Source: Sphingopyxis sp. UBA6723 (lineage in GTDB: Bacteria; Pseudomonadota; Alphaproteobacteria; Sphingomonadales; Sphingomonadaceae). Taken from it: DNA of 64,000 nt. Positions within the stretch are counted from its first letter, which is position 1. Every line of letters begins with the position of its first letter. The stretch spans positions 71,717 through 135,716 of the forward strand of contig NZ_DKIH01000013.1 in assembly GCF_002454115.1 (NCBI RefSeq). The letters are read 5' to 3'. A program made the position numbers and the translations under genes. Of this stretch, positions 41,858 through 51,900 are shown piece after piece. The notes beneath the pieces are model-generated. The model did no database searches. It saw nothing but the letters and a program-made list of their open reading frames with translations, and was not told the DNA's origin.

Positions 41858-42235
41858 TTATTGTTGGCTCGACCGGTCAGCGCGGCCGAACAGATTGTCG
41901 ACTTCGCGGACAAGATCTTTGAGGTGGAACGGCTTCGACAGCAGCTTTGCCTGTGGTACATTTTCCTCGGCGCGCAGCGACACGGCGGCGAAACCGGTGA
42001 TGAACATCACCTGCGTCTGCGGCGCGACCTTGGCGGTGTGCTGCGCGAGTTCGATGCCATCCATTTCGGGCATGACGATGTCGGACAGCAACAGGTCGAA
42101 CGTGCCCGAATCGATATAGGGGACCGCGGCGGTGCCGCGATCGACCGCCGTGACGTGATAACCGGCGCTGGTCAGCGCGCGCGCCAGATATTCGCGCATC
42201 ACGTCATCGTCTTCGGCCAGAAGAATGCGAATCAT
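41858..42235 (-). CDS. cpdR: Response regulator, CpdR-like
   Basis: A 125-residue single receiver domain with no output domain. Acidic pocket EDDD at residues 8-11, phospho-acceptor Asp in LLLSDIVMPEMDG, Thr in MFITGF and Lys in LLSKPFH. The start MIRILLAEDDDVMREYLARALTSAGY matches CpdR of Caulobacter and relatives, which guides ClpXP to substrates such as CtrA and is itself controlled by CckA-ChpT phosphate. Confidence 0.88.
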   Translation of the reverse strand: MIRILLAEDDDVMREYLARALTSAGYHVTAVDRGTAAVPYIDSGTFDLLLSDIVMPEMDGIELAQHTAKVAPQTQVMFITGFAAVSLRAEENVPQAKLLSKPFHLKDLVREVDNLFGRADRSSQQ

Positions 42236-42378
42236 ATAGAAATCAATCCCCTGATCCCTCGACGCGGCCGGTTCCGGTCGGTGGCATGCTTAATGCGAAA
42301 TCCGCCATAGCGTCAGAGATTTAACAAATTGACTTGGCAGCGCTGGATTCAACGCGGTTTTTTTGCCACCCATGATCC

Positions 42379-43254
42379 ATGCGATCCCGCACCATCCCGT
42401 CCGCCGCCATCGCTGTCAACCGGCCTGCGGCGATCAGCCCGGTGATCGTATCGGTGCCGCACGCGGGAAGGCTGTATCCGCCCGAGATTTTGGCGGCGGC
42501 GCGGGTCGGGCAGGCCGATCTCGAACGACTCGAGGACAGCTGGTGCGATTTGATCGCGGCGGGTGCAGTGGGTGCCGGGGCCACCGTGGTGCAGGCTATG
42601 TGGGCGCGGGCGGTCGCGGACTGCAATCGCGGTGAGGGACAGATGGCGCCGGGTGAGGTTGCCATGTCGATGCGCGCGCAATTTTCGGCGCCCGGACGCA
42701 AGGAGCGCGCGGGTCTGGGCGTCGTGCCGACGCGGCTGGCGGATTGCGGGCCGCTCTGGAAAAAGCCGATCGATCAGGTGGCGTTGCAATGGCGGCTCCA
42801 ATCCATTCATCGGCCTTATCATGCGGCCTTGGCCGATGCTCTGGCGGCAGCGCGCGACCGGTTCGGTTATGCGATCCTGCTCGACCTCCATTCGATGCCG
42901 TCCATCCCCGTCGGGCAGCCGGGTCATGGCGCGCGGATTGTCATCGGAGATCATTTCGGCGTGACGTCGGGCGAGTGGCTGGTCGATGTCGTGATGGCGG
43001 CGGCGGATCGCCTGAACGAGCCGGTCTCGCGCAACCAGCCCTATGCCGGTGGCCATATCATCCGCACCCACGGCAATCCGGGGCAGGCGATCCATGCGGT
43101 GCAGATAGAGATTGACCGGCGCCTTTATCTGACCGCCGAGCGTCGGCCCGATTCTCAAGGCATTGCCGTCATGTCACGATGGTTTGCCGATCTGGTCAGC
43201 GAGGCCGCCCGAGCGCGCCCAGCCCCTGAAATCATAGTTCAGGCTGCCGAATAA
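42379..43254 (+). CDS. N-formylglutamate amidohydrolase
   Basis: A 291-residue protein with the family signs VIVSVPHAGRLYPPEIL, LLDLHSMPSIP and YAGGHIIRTHGNP. The His and Asp residues there bind metal. N-formylglutamate amidohydrolases act in histidine breakdown or similar amide hydrolysis; no hut genes are nearby. The frame starts right at ATG 42379; a possible start upstream is not visible. Confidence 0.85.
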   Translation: MRSRTIPSAAIAVNRPAAISPVIVSVPHAGRLYPPEILAAARVGQADLERLEDSWCDLIAAGAVGAGATVVQAMWARAVADCNRGEGQMAPGEVAMSMRAQFSAPGRKERAGLGVVPTRLADCGPLWKKPIDQVALQWRLQSIHRPYHAALADALAAARDRFGYAILLDLHSMPSIPVGQPGHGARIVIGDHFGVTSGEWLVDVVMAAADRLNEPVSRNQPYAGGHIIRTHGNPGQAIHAVQIEIDRRLYLTAERRPDSQGIAVMSRWFADLVSEAARARPAPEIIVQAAE

Positions 43255-43364
43255 AAAACCACCCCGTACCGAAGTACGAGGTGGCCAGGGTCCAGGGAGG
43301 ACGCGCCCGCGTCAAGGTGACGGGGCACTCACCGCGATGGAAAGGGGGAAAACCATGGCGGCGT
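43253..43364 (-). ncRNA. Candidate small RNA with own promoter and terminator
   Basis: On the minus strand a promoter TTGTAA (43394-43399)-17 bp-TAGATT (43371-43376) points to an A at 43364 as the start. The transcript would run about 110 nt to a terminator: an 11-bp stem (43259-43284, one mismatch) with TTCG loop, followed by T6 (43253-43258). No reading frame with a ribosome site is seen. It contains pyrimidine-rich segments TTTTCCCCCTTTCC and GTCCTCCCTGG, the latter an anti-Shine-Dalgarno sequence, as in many alphaproteobacterial trans-acting sRNAs. Confidence 0.6.
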
Positions 43365-43435
43365 AGAACAAATCTAGGATGTTGTTTGCCGACTTACAAG
43401 AAGCGACGGTGCAGAATCTGCAATATGCAGGAAAT

Positions 43436-43512
43436 TGGTCGGGGAGAGAGGATTCGAACCTCCGGCCCCTGCCTCCCGAAGACAGTGCTCTACCAGGCTG
43501 AGCTACTCCCCG
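43436..43512 (-). tRNA. tRNA-Pro (CGG)
   Basis: On the minus strand: acceptor CGGGGAG pairs with CTCCCCG; anticodon loop TTCGGGA gives CGG; T loop GGTTCGAATCC; A and encoded CCA (43436-43438). Confidence 0.95.
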
Positions 43513-43619
43513 ACCGAACTGCGCGCCGACCGGGGTCGCCGCGAAGGCAGGGCGGTCCTCTAGACGCGCAATCGGCGAACTTCAAGCGCCAATCGGCACA
43601 TTGATCAGGATTGCGGTGC

Positions 43620-44060
43620 CTACAGCAATTCGGCACCTCGAAAGCTGAAATGACCATCCGCAACGAAGATCAGATGATCGATCAGTTCGACGTCCATGGT
43701 GCGCAGAAAAAGCGCCGTATCCTGCGTCGCGCGGGTGTCGGCGGCGCTTGGCCGCGCGTCGCCCGAAGGATGGTTGTGTGCCATGATGACGGCGACGACG
43801 CCGCTATTCAGCAAGCTGCGCCAGCATCGCGGCGGGATAACGCAGCGGCTGGCGCTCTCGCCGCGGACGCGTTCAAGCCGGACAAGGCGATCAAAGGCGT
43901 CAAAACCCGCAAGCAGCAGCACCTCGCGGTCGGCAGCGAAATACGGACGCAGCAGATACTGCGTGACATCGTCTTCGGCCTCGCACGGCACAAAGCCCGC
44001 ACGCGGCGAAGCACCGGTTGCCGTGTCGATGGGGGCGAGCAAGGTCATGACGATGGTCAT
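43620..44060 (-). CDS. RadC-like JAB/MPN domain protein
   Basis: About 146 residues from ATG 44060 (a TTG at 44084 is possible). The JAMM metal site is clear: HNHPSGDARPSAAD, with an upstream Glu region, and DVELIDHLIFVADG. It is shorter than standard RadC and lacks the N-terminal helix-hairpin-helix part, so it may be a trimmed RadC or a stand-alone JAB protein. RadC proteins are no longer thought to be DNA repair enzymes; the role is unknown. Confidence 0.75.
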   Translation of the reverse strand: MTIVMTLLAPIDTATGASPRAGFVPCEAEDDVTQYLLRPYFAADREVLLLAGFDAFDRLVRLERVRGESASRCVIPPRCWRSLLNSGVVAVIMAHNHPSGDARPSAADTRATQDTALFLRTMDVELIDHLIFVADGHFSFRGAELL

Positions 44061-44190
44061 GCGCGCGGGTTGCCCGACCGCCAATCGATGACTGCGCCGC
44101 TTTGGATGCTTATGGACGGCGCAGCCGCCACACCCTTGTCGGCACGGTGCCTGCAGCCTAGCAATGGGTTGGTAAACCAGGAGTTGAGTC

Positions 44191-45126
44191 TTGCCTGAAT
44201 CGATCCACTATGAACTGCAATATCTCGAACTGATGCGCCGCATCTGGGTCGAGGGCGACGAGCGTGTCGACCGCACCGGGGTCGGGACGCGGTCGCTGTT
44301 TGGCGAAACGATGCGATTTTCGCTGAAAGACGACGCGATCCCGTTGCTGACGACCAAGCGCGTTTATTGGAAGACCGCGTTGCGCGAGTTGCTGTGGTTC
44401 CTGACGGGCGATACCAATATCCGCTCGCTGGTATCGCAAGGCGTGAAGATCTGGACCGACTGGCCGCTTGATAGATATCGCAAGGCGACGGGCGAGGCGA
44501 TCAGTGCCGAGGATTTCGAGGCGCGGATCATCGCCGATGACGCGTTTGCCGCGCAGTGGGGCGACCTTGGTCCCGTCTATGGCCATCAATGGGTCAATTG
44601 GCCGCGCTATGAACCGGCGGGCGAAGGGTTGTTTCGGCGGGCAGCGAAGGGACACAACCAGATTGCGGCGCTGATCGAGGGATTGAAGGCCAATCGGGGA
44701 TCTCGGCGCCACATCTTCACCGGCTGGAACGTCGCCGATCTCGATCGGATGGCGCTGCCGCCATGCCATATGACTTATCAATTCCATGTCCGCAGCGACG
44801 GCGGTCTTTCGTGCCTGTTGTTCCAGCGGTCGTGCGATCTGGGGCTCGGCTTTGCCTTCAACGTGTTTGAAGCGGCACTGCTGACGCGGATGGTCGCCGA
44901 CCAATGCGGCCTGCATGCGCATGAACTGGTCTGGACGGGCGGCGATGTGCATCTGTATCTGAATCACACAGAATTGGTGGAGCAGCAGTTGGGCAGGGTT
45001 CCCGACGGTGCGCCCAAGCTTCGGATCCTGCGAAAGCCGGATGATATTTTCTCTTATAATTTCGAAGATTTCGCGGTCGAAGCTTACACGCCGCAGGCGC
45101 ACATTTCCGCGCCGGTGGCGGTCTGA
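44191..45126 (+). CDS. thyA: Thymidylate synthase
   Basis: A 311-residue ThyA. Signatures: RTGVGTRSLFGETMRFSL, TTKRVYWKTALRELLWFLTG, the catalytic Cys in ALPPCHMTYQF, then QRSCDLGLGFAFN and HLYLNHTELVEQQL. It methylates dUMP to dTMP with methylene-tetrahydrofolate. Start is TTG at 44191 with AGGAG seven bases before; no ATG fits the N terminus. It is longer than the 264-residue E. coli enzyme because of an insert before the RR site. Confidence 0.96.
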   Translation: MPESIHYELQYLELMRRIWVEGDERVDRTGVGTRSLFGETMRFSLKDDAIPLLTTKRVYWKTALRELLWFLTGDTNIRSLVSQGVKIWTDWPLDRYRKATGEAISAEDFEARIIADDAFAAQWGDLGPVYGHQWVNWPRYEPAGEGLFRRAAKGHNQIAALIEGLKANRGSRRHIFTGWNVADLDRMALPPCHMTYQFHVRSDGGLSCLLFQRSCDLGLGFAFNVFEAALLTRMVADQCGLHAHELVWTGGDVHLYLNHTELVEQQLGRVPDGAPKLRILRKPDDIFSYNFEDFAVEAYTPQAHISAPVAV

Positions 45127-45135
45127 TCGCTAGCG

Positions 45136-45171
45136 TTGCATTCGTATGGCGACCGAAATAATATGTCGCCA
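45136..45171 (+). promoter_or_regulatory. Promoter and inverted-repeat operator of the branched-chain 2-oxoacid dehydrogenase operon
   Basis: TTGCAT (45136-45141) and TAATAT (45159-45164) are 17 bases apart. TGGCGAC (45147-45153) and GTCGCCA (45165-45171) are an exact inverted repeat with 11 bases between, spanning the spacer and the -10 box. It looks like a repressor site; which protein binds is unknown. Confidence 0.65.
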
Positions 45172-45219
45172 CGCTGAAATATAACTAGGCGCCGATTCGC
45201 GCCGCAATGGGAAGACGAT

Positions 45220-46515
45220 ATGCCCGAAACGGATCGGCGCCCGGCGAGCAATCTGCCGCCGCTGTCGCTTCATATCCCCGAACCGCGCTATCGCCCGGGC
45301 GACACGCCCGACTTTGGCGATATTGTCGTTCCTGCGGTCGATGCGACGCCGCGGCCATCCGAGGCGACCAAGCCCGATGCGATGCGCGACCTTTGCTATG
45401 GCCTGGTTCGCGTGCTCGATTTCGACGGGCAGGCCAAGGGTCAGTGGGATCCGAAGCTAAGCCCCGAGCGGCTGCGCACGATGCTGCGCTACATGATGCT
45501 CGTTCGCGCGTTCGACGACCGTATGTTCCGCGCCCAGCGCCAGGGCAAGACCAGCTTTTACATGAAATGCACGGGCGAGGAGGCGACGTCGGTTGCTTCG
45601 ACAATGGCGCTTGACCGCGGCGACATGTGTTTCCCGAGCTATCGCCAGCAGGGCATTTTGATCGCGCGCGACTATCCGCTGATCCAGATGATGAACCAAA
45701 TTTACTCAAACCGCGGCGATCATCTGATGGGGCGGCAGCTGCCGATCATGTATTCGGCGCCCGAGCATGGCTTTTTCAGCGTGTCCGGCAACCTTGCTAC
45801 CCAATATCCGCAGGCAGTGGGCTGGGCGATGGCGTCGGCCTCAAAAGGCGACAGCCGTATCGCGACCGTCTGGTGCGGCGAAGGATCGTCGGCGGAGGGC
45901 GATTTCCACTCAGCGCTGACCTTTGCGACCGTCTATAATGCGCCGGTGATCTTCAACGTCGTCAACAACCAGTGGGCGATTTCCAGCTTCTCGGGCTTTG
46001 CCGGCGGCGAACGCACCACCTTTGCGGCGCGCGCGGTGGGTTATGGCATTGCCGGGCTGCGCATCGACGGCAACGATCCGCTCGCGGTCTATGCTGCGAC
46101 GCAATGGGCGGCCGATCGGGCGCGGACCAACAATGGCCCGACGCTGATCGAGCATTTCACCTATCGCAGCGAGGGGCACAGCACGTCGGACGATCCGACG
46201 GCCTATCGCCCCGCCGAGGAACCGACGATCTGGCCGTTCGGCGACCCTATTGACCGGCTGCGCCAGCATCTCGAAACGCTCGGCGAATGGGATAACGAGC
46301 GGCATGAGACGCAGCGAGCCGAGCTTGATGAGCTGGTAAAGACGACCCAGAAGCAGTCGGAAAAGCTCGGTATTTTGGGACATGGAATGCACCAGCCGTT
46401 CGAAACGATGTTTCAGGATGTGTTCGAGGACATGCCTTGGCACCTCAAGGAACAATGCACCCAGATGCTCGCCGAACAGGAAGCGAAGTTCGGCCCTGAC
46501 TGGAAGCCCGAGTGA
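45220..46515 (+). CDS. bkdA1: 2-oxoisovalerate dehydrogenase E1 alpha subunit
   Basis: A 431-residue thiamin-diphosphate enzyme. GEGSSAEGDFHSALTFATVYNAPVIFNVVNN is the region with the ThDP-binding GxG...NN motif (shown in part as GEGSSAEGDFH and FNVVNNQWAIS). YRSEGHSTSDDPTAYR is the phosphorylation-loop equivalent. It decarboxylates branched-chain 2-oxoacids from Val, Leu and Ile. GGAAG precedes ATG 45220. The N-terminal 70 residues are typical of the proteobacterial long form. Confidence 0.94.
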   Translation: MPETDRRPASNLPPLSLHIPEPRYRPGDTPDFGDIVVPAVDATPRPSEATKPDAMRDLCYGLVRVLDFDGQAKGQWDPKLSPERLRTMLRYMMLVRAFDDRMFRAQRQGKTSFYMKCTGEEATSVASTMALDRGDMCFPSYRQQGILIARDYPLIQMMNQIYSNRGDHLMGRQLPIMYSAPEHGFFSVSGNLATQYPQAVGWAMASASKGDSRIATVWCGEGSSAEGDFHSALTFATVYNAPVIFNVVNNQWAISSFSGFAGGERTTFAARAVGYGIAGLRIDGNDPLAVYAATQWAADRARTNNGPTLIEHFTYRSEGHSTSDDPTAYRPAEEPTIWPFGDPIDRLRQHLETLGEWDNERHETQRAELDELVKTTQKQSEKLGILGHGMHQPFETMFQDVFEDMPWHLKEQCTQMLAEQEAKFGPDWKPE

Positions 46516-47552
46516 TGAACGCCGATACGCAAACCGCGACCAAGACGATGAACATGATCGAGGCGATCAACAGCGCGATGGACGTGATGCTCGCCCGCGA
46601 CAGCAATGTCGTCGTGATGGGCGAAGATGTCGGCTTTTTCGGCGGCGTGTTCCGCGCCACCGCGGGCTTGCAGAAAAAGCACGGCAAAACGCGGGTGTTC
46701 GACACGCCGATCAACGAATGCGGGATCATCGGCGTCGCGGTCGGCATGGGCGCCTATGGTCTGCGCCCGGTCCCCGAGATCCAGTTCGCCGATTATATCT
46801 ATCCCGGACTCGACCAGCTGGTCAGCGAAGCGGCGCGGCTGCGCTATCGTTCGGCGGCCGATTTCATCTGTCCGATGACGGTGCGCACGCCGTTTGGCGG
46901 TGGGATTTTCGGCGGCCAGACGCACAGCCAGTCGCCCGAAAGCATCATGACGCATATCTGCGGCGTAAAAACCGTCATTCCTTCAAACCCTTATGACGCA
47001 AAGGGGCTGTTGATCGCAGCGATTGAGGACAATGACCCCGTCGTCTTCCTTGAACCCAAGCGCATCTATAACGGCCCGTTCAGCGGCTATTACGACCGCC
47101 CGGTCGAACCTTGGTCGAAACATGCCGCGAGCGCGGTGCCCGAGGATTATTACCGCATCGAACTCGGCAAGGCGGCGACGGTGCGCGAAGGCGACGCGCT
47201 CACGATCCTGGCCTATGGCACGATGGTCCATGTCACCAAGACGATCGTCGAGGAAATGGGCATCGATGCCGAGATCATCGACCTGCGCACGCTGTTGCCG
47301 CTCGATATTGACGCGATCGAGGCGTCGGTGAAGAAGACCGGGCGCTGCCTAGTGATCCACGAAGCGACACGGACGTCGGGTTTTGGCGCCGAACTGGCTG
47401 CGCTGGTGCAGGAACGCTGTTTTTACCACCTCGAAGCGCCGGTCGAGCGCGTCACCGGTTTTGACACGCCCTATCCCCACAGCCTGGAATGGGCCTATTT
47501 TCCCGGTCCGGTCCGCATCGCGACCGCGCTGACCAAGATTTTGAAGGACTGA
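46515..47552 (+). CDS. bkdA2: 2-oxoisovalerate dehydrogenase E1 beta subunit
   Basis: A 345-residue protein with signatures VVVMGEDVGFFGGVFRAT, INECGIIGVAVGMGAYGLRP, EIQFADYIYPGLDQ and RTPFGGGIFGGQTHSQSPE. It completes the ThDP site with E1 alpha. ATG 46515 overlaps the TGA of the previous gene; a GTG at 46512 is also possible. Confidence 0.95.
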   Translation: MNADTQTATKTMNMIEAINSAMDVMLARDSNVVVMGEDVGFFGGVFRATAGLQKKHGKTRVFDTPINECGIIGVAVGMGAYGLRPVPEIQFADYIYPGLDQLVSEAARLRYRSAADFICPMTVRTPFGGGIFGGQTHSQSPESIMTHICGVKTVIPSNPYDAKGLLIAAIEDNDPVVFLEPKRIYNGPFSGYYDRPVEPWSKHAASAVPEDYYRIELGKAATVREGDALTILAYGTMVHVTKTIVEEMGIDAEIIDLRTLLPLDIDAIEASVKKTGRCLVIHEATRTSGFGAELAALVQERCFYHLEAPVERVTGFDTPYPHSLEWAYFPGPVRIATALTKILKD

Positions 47553-47557
47553 CGCCG

Positions 47558-48856
47558 ATGGCCCGCTATTCATTCCGTCTGCCCGACATTGGCGAAGGCA
47601 TCGCCGAGGCCGAAATCGTCGCCTGGCATGTCAAGATCGGCGAGCGCGTGGAAGAAGACGCGCAGCTGGCCGACATGATGACCGACAAGGCGACGGTCGA
47701 GATGGAATCGCCGGTTTCGGGGATCGTCGTCGAGCTGGCCGGCGAGGTTGGCGATCTGATCGCGATCGGATCGACGTTGGCGGTGATCGAAACCGACGCC
47801 GACGGCGATGTCGAAGCGCCGCCGGTGGACACCGCGATCGAAGCACAGATCGAAGCTGAAACCCCGGGACCGGATCCGGTGCCTGAACCCAAGGTAACAG
47901 AGTTAACATCGGCCTCTGAGGCGCCGAAACTGTCAGAAAAGCCTTCCGAAACGCCAGCCGCTCCGGCGGCACCGGCTGTCGCCGTCCATCACGACGCCAA
48001 AGTCCTTGCATCGCCCGCCGTTCGGGCCCGCGCCAAGGATCTGGGGATTGATCTGGGCCAGGTGCAGTGCGACGGTGACCGCATTCGCCACGCCGATCTC
48101 GACGCTTTCCTGCGCTATAGCAGCGGACAGGGCTACCATAGCCCCGGCGCCAGCCGTGCGCGCGCCGACGAGCCGATCAAGGTTATCGGCATGCGGCGCA
48201 AGATTGCCGAGAATATGGCGGCGTCGAAACGCGCGATCCCGCATTTCACCTATGTCGAGGAAATGGACGTCACCGCGCTGGAAGAAATGCGGGCCGATCT
48301 GAACGCAAACCGCGGCCAGCGGCCGAAGTTGACGATGTTACCTTTCTTGATTGTGGCGATTTGCCGCACGATTCCGCAGTTTCCGATGATCAACGCGCGT
48401 TACGACGACGAGGCTGGGGTGGTGACGCGGTACGGCGCGGTGCATCTGGGCATGGCGACGCAGACCGATGCGGGATTGATGGTCCCGGTGATCCGCGACG
48501 CGCAAGACAAGAATGTCTGGCAATTGGCGAGCGAAATTGGGCGTTTGGCCGAGGCTGCGCGGACCGGCAAGGCCAAGGTCGACGAGCTGTCGGGCTCCAC
48601 GCTGACGATCACCTCGCTCGGTCCGCTTGGCGGCATTGCGACGACGCCGGTGATCAACCGGCCCGAGGTCGCGATCATTGGACCGAACAAGATTGTCGAG
48701 CGCCCGGTCTTTGACGGCGACGACATTCGCCGGGCGAAGCTGATGAACCTGTCGATCAGCTGCGACCACCGCGTTGTCGATGGCTGGGATGCGGCGAGTT
48801 ATGTCCAGGCGCTCAAGAAGCTGGTCGAGACGCCAGTTTTACTGTTCGCGGACTGA
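47558..48856 (+). CDS. bkdB: Branched-chain 2-oxoacid dehydrogenase E2 (dihydrolipoyl acyltransferase)
   Basis: A 432-residue protein in three parts: an N-terminal lipoyl domain with the lipoylated Lys in MMTDKATVEMES; a Pro/Ala linker and an E1/E3-binding domain (LASPAVRARAKDLGIDL); and a C-terminal acyltransferase with SCDHRVVDGWDAASYV. LipB (23102) would prime its lipoyl Lys. No E3 (lpd) follows; the operon ends with an inverted-repeat element, so E3 must be encoded elsewhere. ATG 47558 lies six bases past the E1 beta stop. Confidence 0.95.
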   Translation: MARYSFRLPDIGEGIAEAEIVAWHVKIGERVEEDAQLADMMTDKATVEMESPVSGIVVELAGEVGDLIAIGSTLAVIETDADGDVEAPPVDTAIEAQIEAETPGPDPVPEPKVTELTSASEAPKLSEKPSETPAAPAAPAVAVHHDAKVLASPAVRARAKDLGIDLGQVQCDGDRIRHADLDAFLRYSSGQGYHSPGASRARADEPIKVIGMRRKIAENMAASKRAIPHFTYVEEMDVTALEEMRADLNANRGQRPKLTMLPFLIVAICRTIPQFPMINARYDDEAGVVTRYGAVHLGMATQTDAGLMVPVIRDAQDKNVWQLASEIGRLAEAARTGKAKVDELSGSTLTITSLGPLGGIATTPVINRPEVAIIGPNKIVERPVFDGDDIRRAKLMNLSISCDHRVVDGWDAASYVQALKKLVETPVLLFAD

Positions 48857-48872
48857 TAAGCCTACCCAACAA

Positions 48873-48951
48873 CCGTTCGTGTCGAGCGTCGTCGAGACAT
48901 GCCGAGGTCGTAAATGCCTTCACATGTCTCGACTTCGCTCGACACGAACGG
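48873..48951. repeat. 79-bp inverted-repeat element, copy 3
   Basis: Arms 48873-48901 and 48923-48951 (CCGTTCGTGTCGAGCG...) differ at two positions. It lies between the convergent E2 gene and the DUF11/barrel gene. Same family as 4811-4890 and 12174-12253. Confidence 0.85.
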
Positions 48952-48965
48952 AATAGTGGGTGAGC

Positions 48966-51900
48966 TTAAAGCCCCAACCCCGCAAAGCTCGTCTGGTCGA
49001 ACTTCAGCTTGAAGGTCACATAAGCACCCGACCGCGAATAGCGCGCGTCTTCGAAGTCGCGGTCGTGGAAACCCGCGAAATTATAGCCGAAGGTGACGTT
49101 AGCATTCTTCATCGGAGCCAGCGTCACGGTCGGACCGCCCGCCCAGGTAACAGTGTCAGCATCGGTGCCGATCCGCACCGTACCTGACGCTCCGACGTCG
49201 ACATGCTCGCCCAGATTGAAGCGGAAATCGGCGCCGATCAGGTTCGACCAGCCCTTGACGTCATCCGCGCCGAAACGGTCGAAATTGTAGCGTGTGCCCC
49301 AGAAAAAGCCGAATTCACCGCGTTCGAACCATGCGCGGCCCGCGCCGCGCCGGTTATCGCGGTCTCCGAGCGGGGTCCAGTTGACCGACAGGCTGTTGAG
49401 CAGGCGGCGACTGGTGGCGTCGCCGTCGATCGTCAGCGGGCCACCGCCGATCGGCCCGGGCTGGCCCGCGATGGCGTCGCGGACCTTGTCCGACCTGAAC
49501 TCGCTCTTGTTGAGCCAAGAAACGCTGGACGCTGAGGGGCGATGCGCCCAGCTCATCTCGAAATTGATGACCTCTGTCGTCGGGGTCGTGCCGCTACCGC
49601 TGGCTTTGGCGTAGGTGAACAGGGCGCCGAGCGCACGGCCTTCGCCGAGCTGGCGCAGACCGCCCAGCGTCAGCCCGTAACGATTGGCGATCTCGCCGTC
49701 GCGATATTCGGCGCGTCCCGTCAGTGTCCAGCGATCGGCGCGATAAGTGGCGCCGGTACTGATCGCGAGGAAATCTTCGGTCAGCGTCCCATTGTCGCCG
49801 AGGAAACCGCCCGAAGCGACGGGTTGGTTAACATTGATAACATCGCCCGCCCGGATACCGCCCAGGGTGCGATTGCCGTCGACCGATACGTCGACCGACC
49901 AGCGCTCGCCGAGCTTCAGCGATTGCGACAGGCCATAAGCGGCAAAGCTGCGCGGGCCATATTCGCCGATCTGCTGCTGGTTCGCGGTGGCGAGCAGGCG
50001 TGCGCCCGACCAAGGGGTCAGGTCGAAACCCAGCCGCGCGGTGCGCGCCTTGATCGTGTCGCCATCGGCGATTTCATAGCTGCCGACCAGATTGACGTCG
50101 CGATTGATCGCAAAGCGCGCGCCAAGGCGGTGACGGGTCGGAAAATCGATGCTGGCATCCTTGCCGCCCAGCGCGAATTCGGTCTGTGCGTCGAGTTCGA
50201 GGCGCTTTTCGAACAGTCGCTGCGTCGCGCCGAACTGGACGATGTTCGAGCGGTTGCGGGTGCCGTCCGACAGCCGGTCATCAGCGTGGGTCAGCCCGGC
50301 ACGCGCCACCGTCGTGCCATTGTCATATTCCGCCAGCGCCCGCGCGGCGCGGCGACGCGCGCTGGTATCCAGATAATCTTCCTGCCACGCGCTACCAGTC
50401 AGCGACAGGGTGCGTGCGGCGCGCAGCCGGGCATCGACGCCTAATTTGCGCGTGCCATTTTCGCCGCGGTTGAGTTGGCCCGCGCCGAAGCCGCTTTCGC
50501 GCTCGCGGACATAGGCCAGGAAATCGGCATTGCTGCTGTGATGCTCTGCCTCGATCAGCCACGCCTTGGCGGTGCCTGCGGCGGCAGCATTGCCGCCATT
50601 GGCCGCCTTGGCATCGCTGACCGCCAGCTCGGCGCGGACTTCCGTGTCGATATTCGGACGATAGCGGGCATCAAAACCGCCGAGGTTGGTCTTGGCGTTG
50701 CCGTCTTCATCATGGATGAAGGTTGCGCCGACGCGCAGTTTTTCGTCATTCGACTGGTAACTGACGCGGCCGCCGGCGTTCAGTACCCGCTGGCCCACAC
50801 CATCGACCTCATATTCGGCGACGATGAATTGCGGATCGAGATCTGACGAGCGGCTGAGCACGGGGCTACGGAAGCGGATCGTTCCCGACAGATAGTCGAT
50901 GTCATAATCGACGTGGCGCGTCATGCTGACACTGTCAACAATGCGCTCGCTGCGCAAGCGGTCGCGCGTTTCGATGACGATGCGCTCGCTGTTCGGCAGG
51001 ATGTCGCGCGCGCCAAGCTGATAGGGGCCGGTCAAGCCGTTGCCCTGGATTTCGTCGCGGCGGAAGCGGTAGGGGGTGTCGGCGACGAATGCGGTCGCGG
51101 CGAAGTTGCGGCCGCGATATTCGGCTTTGCCGCCGTTGAGCGCGCGCTGGTAGCGCGCGAGCTCGGGTTCCGAGATTCCCGTCTCGATATCGCCGAACAT
51201 CGCATAGAATTGCGGGCGTTCAAGGCGCAGGTAGAGTTTGCGCACCGACGCCGCGTCGTAGCGTGTCTCGTTGCGGTCGGCATAGATGGTGTAATACGCG
51301 CGCGGGTCGATCACGCCGCCAAAGCGGGCGTCGTCTTGCTCTTTGTCGCTGTCATAGGCCAGCGTCATCAGCCATTTACCGCGCATCCGGCCCTTTGCGT
51401 AGAGCGCGAGGCGCGCATCGGCGTTGAGGTCGTCGAGCGTTTCCGCCGTGGGCTCCATGCGATCGTCGAGCGTGCTATAGCCGAGCGTCCCGGCGGCGAA
51501 ACCCACTACGGTCCACGGCCGATCGCCCGGATCGAGCCAGGTTTCGATCGTCTGCTTGCGCGTCACCTTGTCGTCGCGGAAGATGAAATCCATCGCCAGC
51601 GTTCCCGACGCGGTCGTCGGTTCGAGTTCGATATAGGCGATGCCGTCGTCGCCATCGATTTTCCACAGCGGCTGGGCGCGCTCGAGCCCGGCGAGCTGGC
51701 GCGCCTGCTGTGCGTCGGCTTCGACGGCGGGATAATAGGGGGCAGGGACGCTGAAATCGCCGGTGAGGCCCGATCGGATCGGTTTGCCGTCGCGATCGGT
51801 CAGCCGCACTGCGATGACAGGACGGGTGACCCCATCGGCCACGAGCACCGACTTCTCGCGAAGCAGGACAGCGCGCATCGGGGTGATCGAATAGTGAACA

